A DNA stretch of 38,164 bases. Origin: Xenorhabdus thuongxuanensis (GTDB lineage Bacteria > Pseudomonadota > Gammaproteobacteria > Enterobacterales > Enterobacteriaceae). A program made the translations under genes and the position numbers. The stretch covers positions 95,168 through 133,331 of the forward strand of contig NZ_MKGR01000007.1 in the NCBI RefSeq assembly GCF_001908095.1, written 5' to 3'. Under the pieces are notes generated by a model. The model ran no database searches, had not been told where the DNA came from, and saw only the letters and a list, made by a program, of their open reading frames with translations. This document shows, piece by piece, positions 38,074-38,164 of the stretch (within the stretch, counting starts at the first letter, position 1; the number at the start of each line of letters is the position of its first letter).

Positions 38074-38164
38074 TCCGCCTTCATAGAAGGCGGCTTTGAT
38101 TTCGCCCCAGAGGGGCGTTACTAGTTCAGACTCTGAGAGCCTTCACTTCACATCCCTTTTAACG
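38074..38164 (-). mobile_element. Foreign sequence at the uraA junction, possibly an IS200/IS605-type end
   Basis: This last stretch bears no resemblance to uraA. It contains two perfect hairpins with three-base loops: CCGCCTTC-ATA-GAAGGCGG right at the junction and CGCCCC-AGA-GGGGCG ten bases further. On the minus strand, short frames end at stops just before the hairpins (for example ..EVKALRV-stop), as if a gene ended there. A gene 3' end followed by compact hairpins at the element boundary is typical of the right end of IS200/IS605-type elements. No transposase is visible, so this is tentative; the junction hairpin with ATTTTTAC could also act as a terminator. Confidence 0.4.

Overview
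This AT-rich stretch comes from a gamma-proteobacterial chromosome, from an enterobacterium of the Morganellaceae type; Xenorhabdus or Photorhabdus is my best guess, inferred from gene content and protein similarity recalled from memory. Nearly every gene has a recognisable E. coli counterpart (holE, yebF, yoaH, manXYZ, mntP, uhpTABC, hda and others). Coding density is high, and spacers are AT-rich with many intrinsic terminators. I see no CRISPR array, tRNA or rRNA, and no prophage module.

Layout. (1) About 1-11.5 kb matches the E. coli 40-42 min neighbourhood: holE, pip, yebF, yoaH, pabB-nudL, sdaA, manXYZ, yobD, mntP with its Mn riboswitch, and rlmA. (2) About 11.6-19.4 kb is a mosaic junction: a GNAT acetyltransferase, the hexose-phosphate system in the order uhpT-uhpA-uhpB-uhpC, a deletion derivative of an IS1-family element, a decayed oligopeptidase B (ptrB) remnant, and a TonB paralogue behind three Fur-like boxes. 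(3) About 19.6-38 kb matches the E. coli 55-56 min neighbourhood: maeB, narP (where E. coli has narQ), yffB-dapE-M15 peptidase, ypfN, tmcA, yeaL (which lies elsewhere in E. coli), a small lipoprotein, purC, dapA-bamC, gcvR-bcp, bepA-arsC, hda and uraA. The uraA gene loses homology at its 5' end, where an unrelated sequence with two perfect hairpins begins; this looks like the end of a mobile element and may explain why the sequence stops there.

How the genes work together. manXYZ builds one mannose-family PTS permease. UhpC senses external glucose-6-phosphate, UhpB phosphorylates UhpA, and UhpA activates uhpT through what I take to be the CCTAG repeats upstream of it. DapA and DapE are two steps of lysine and meso-diaminopimelate synthesis, and an M15 peptidase is translationally coupled to dapE. 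BamC and BepA both serve outer-membrane assembly and quality control. Fur-like boxes at tonB and mntP tie iron status to siderophore energy transduction and to manganese export.

Most of the window is ordinary housekeeping sequence and I do not see a convincing, wholly undescribed multi-gene system. The parts most worth a second look are the uraA junction, the IS1/ptrB/tonB scar region, the interlocked operator upstream of uhpT, and the layered metal control of mntP.
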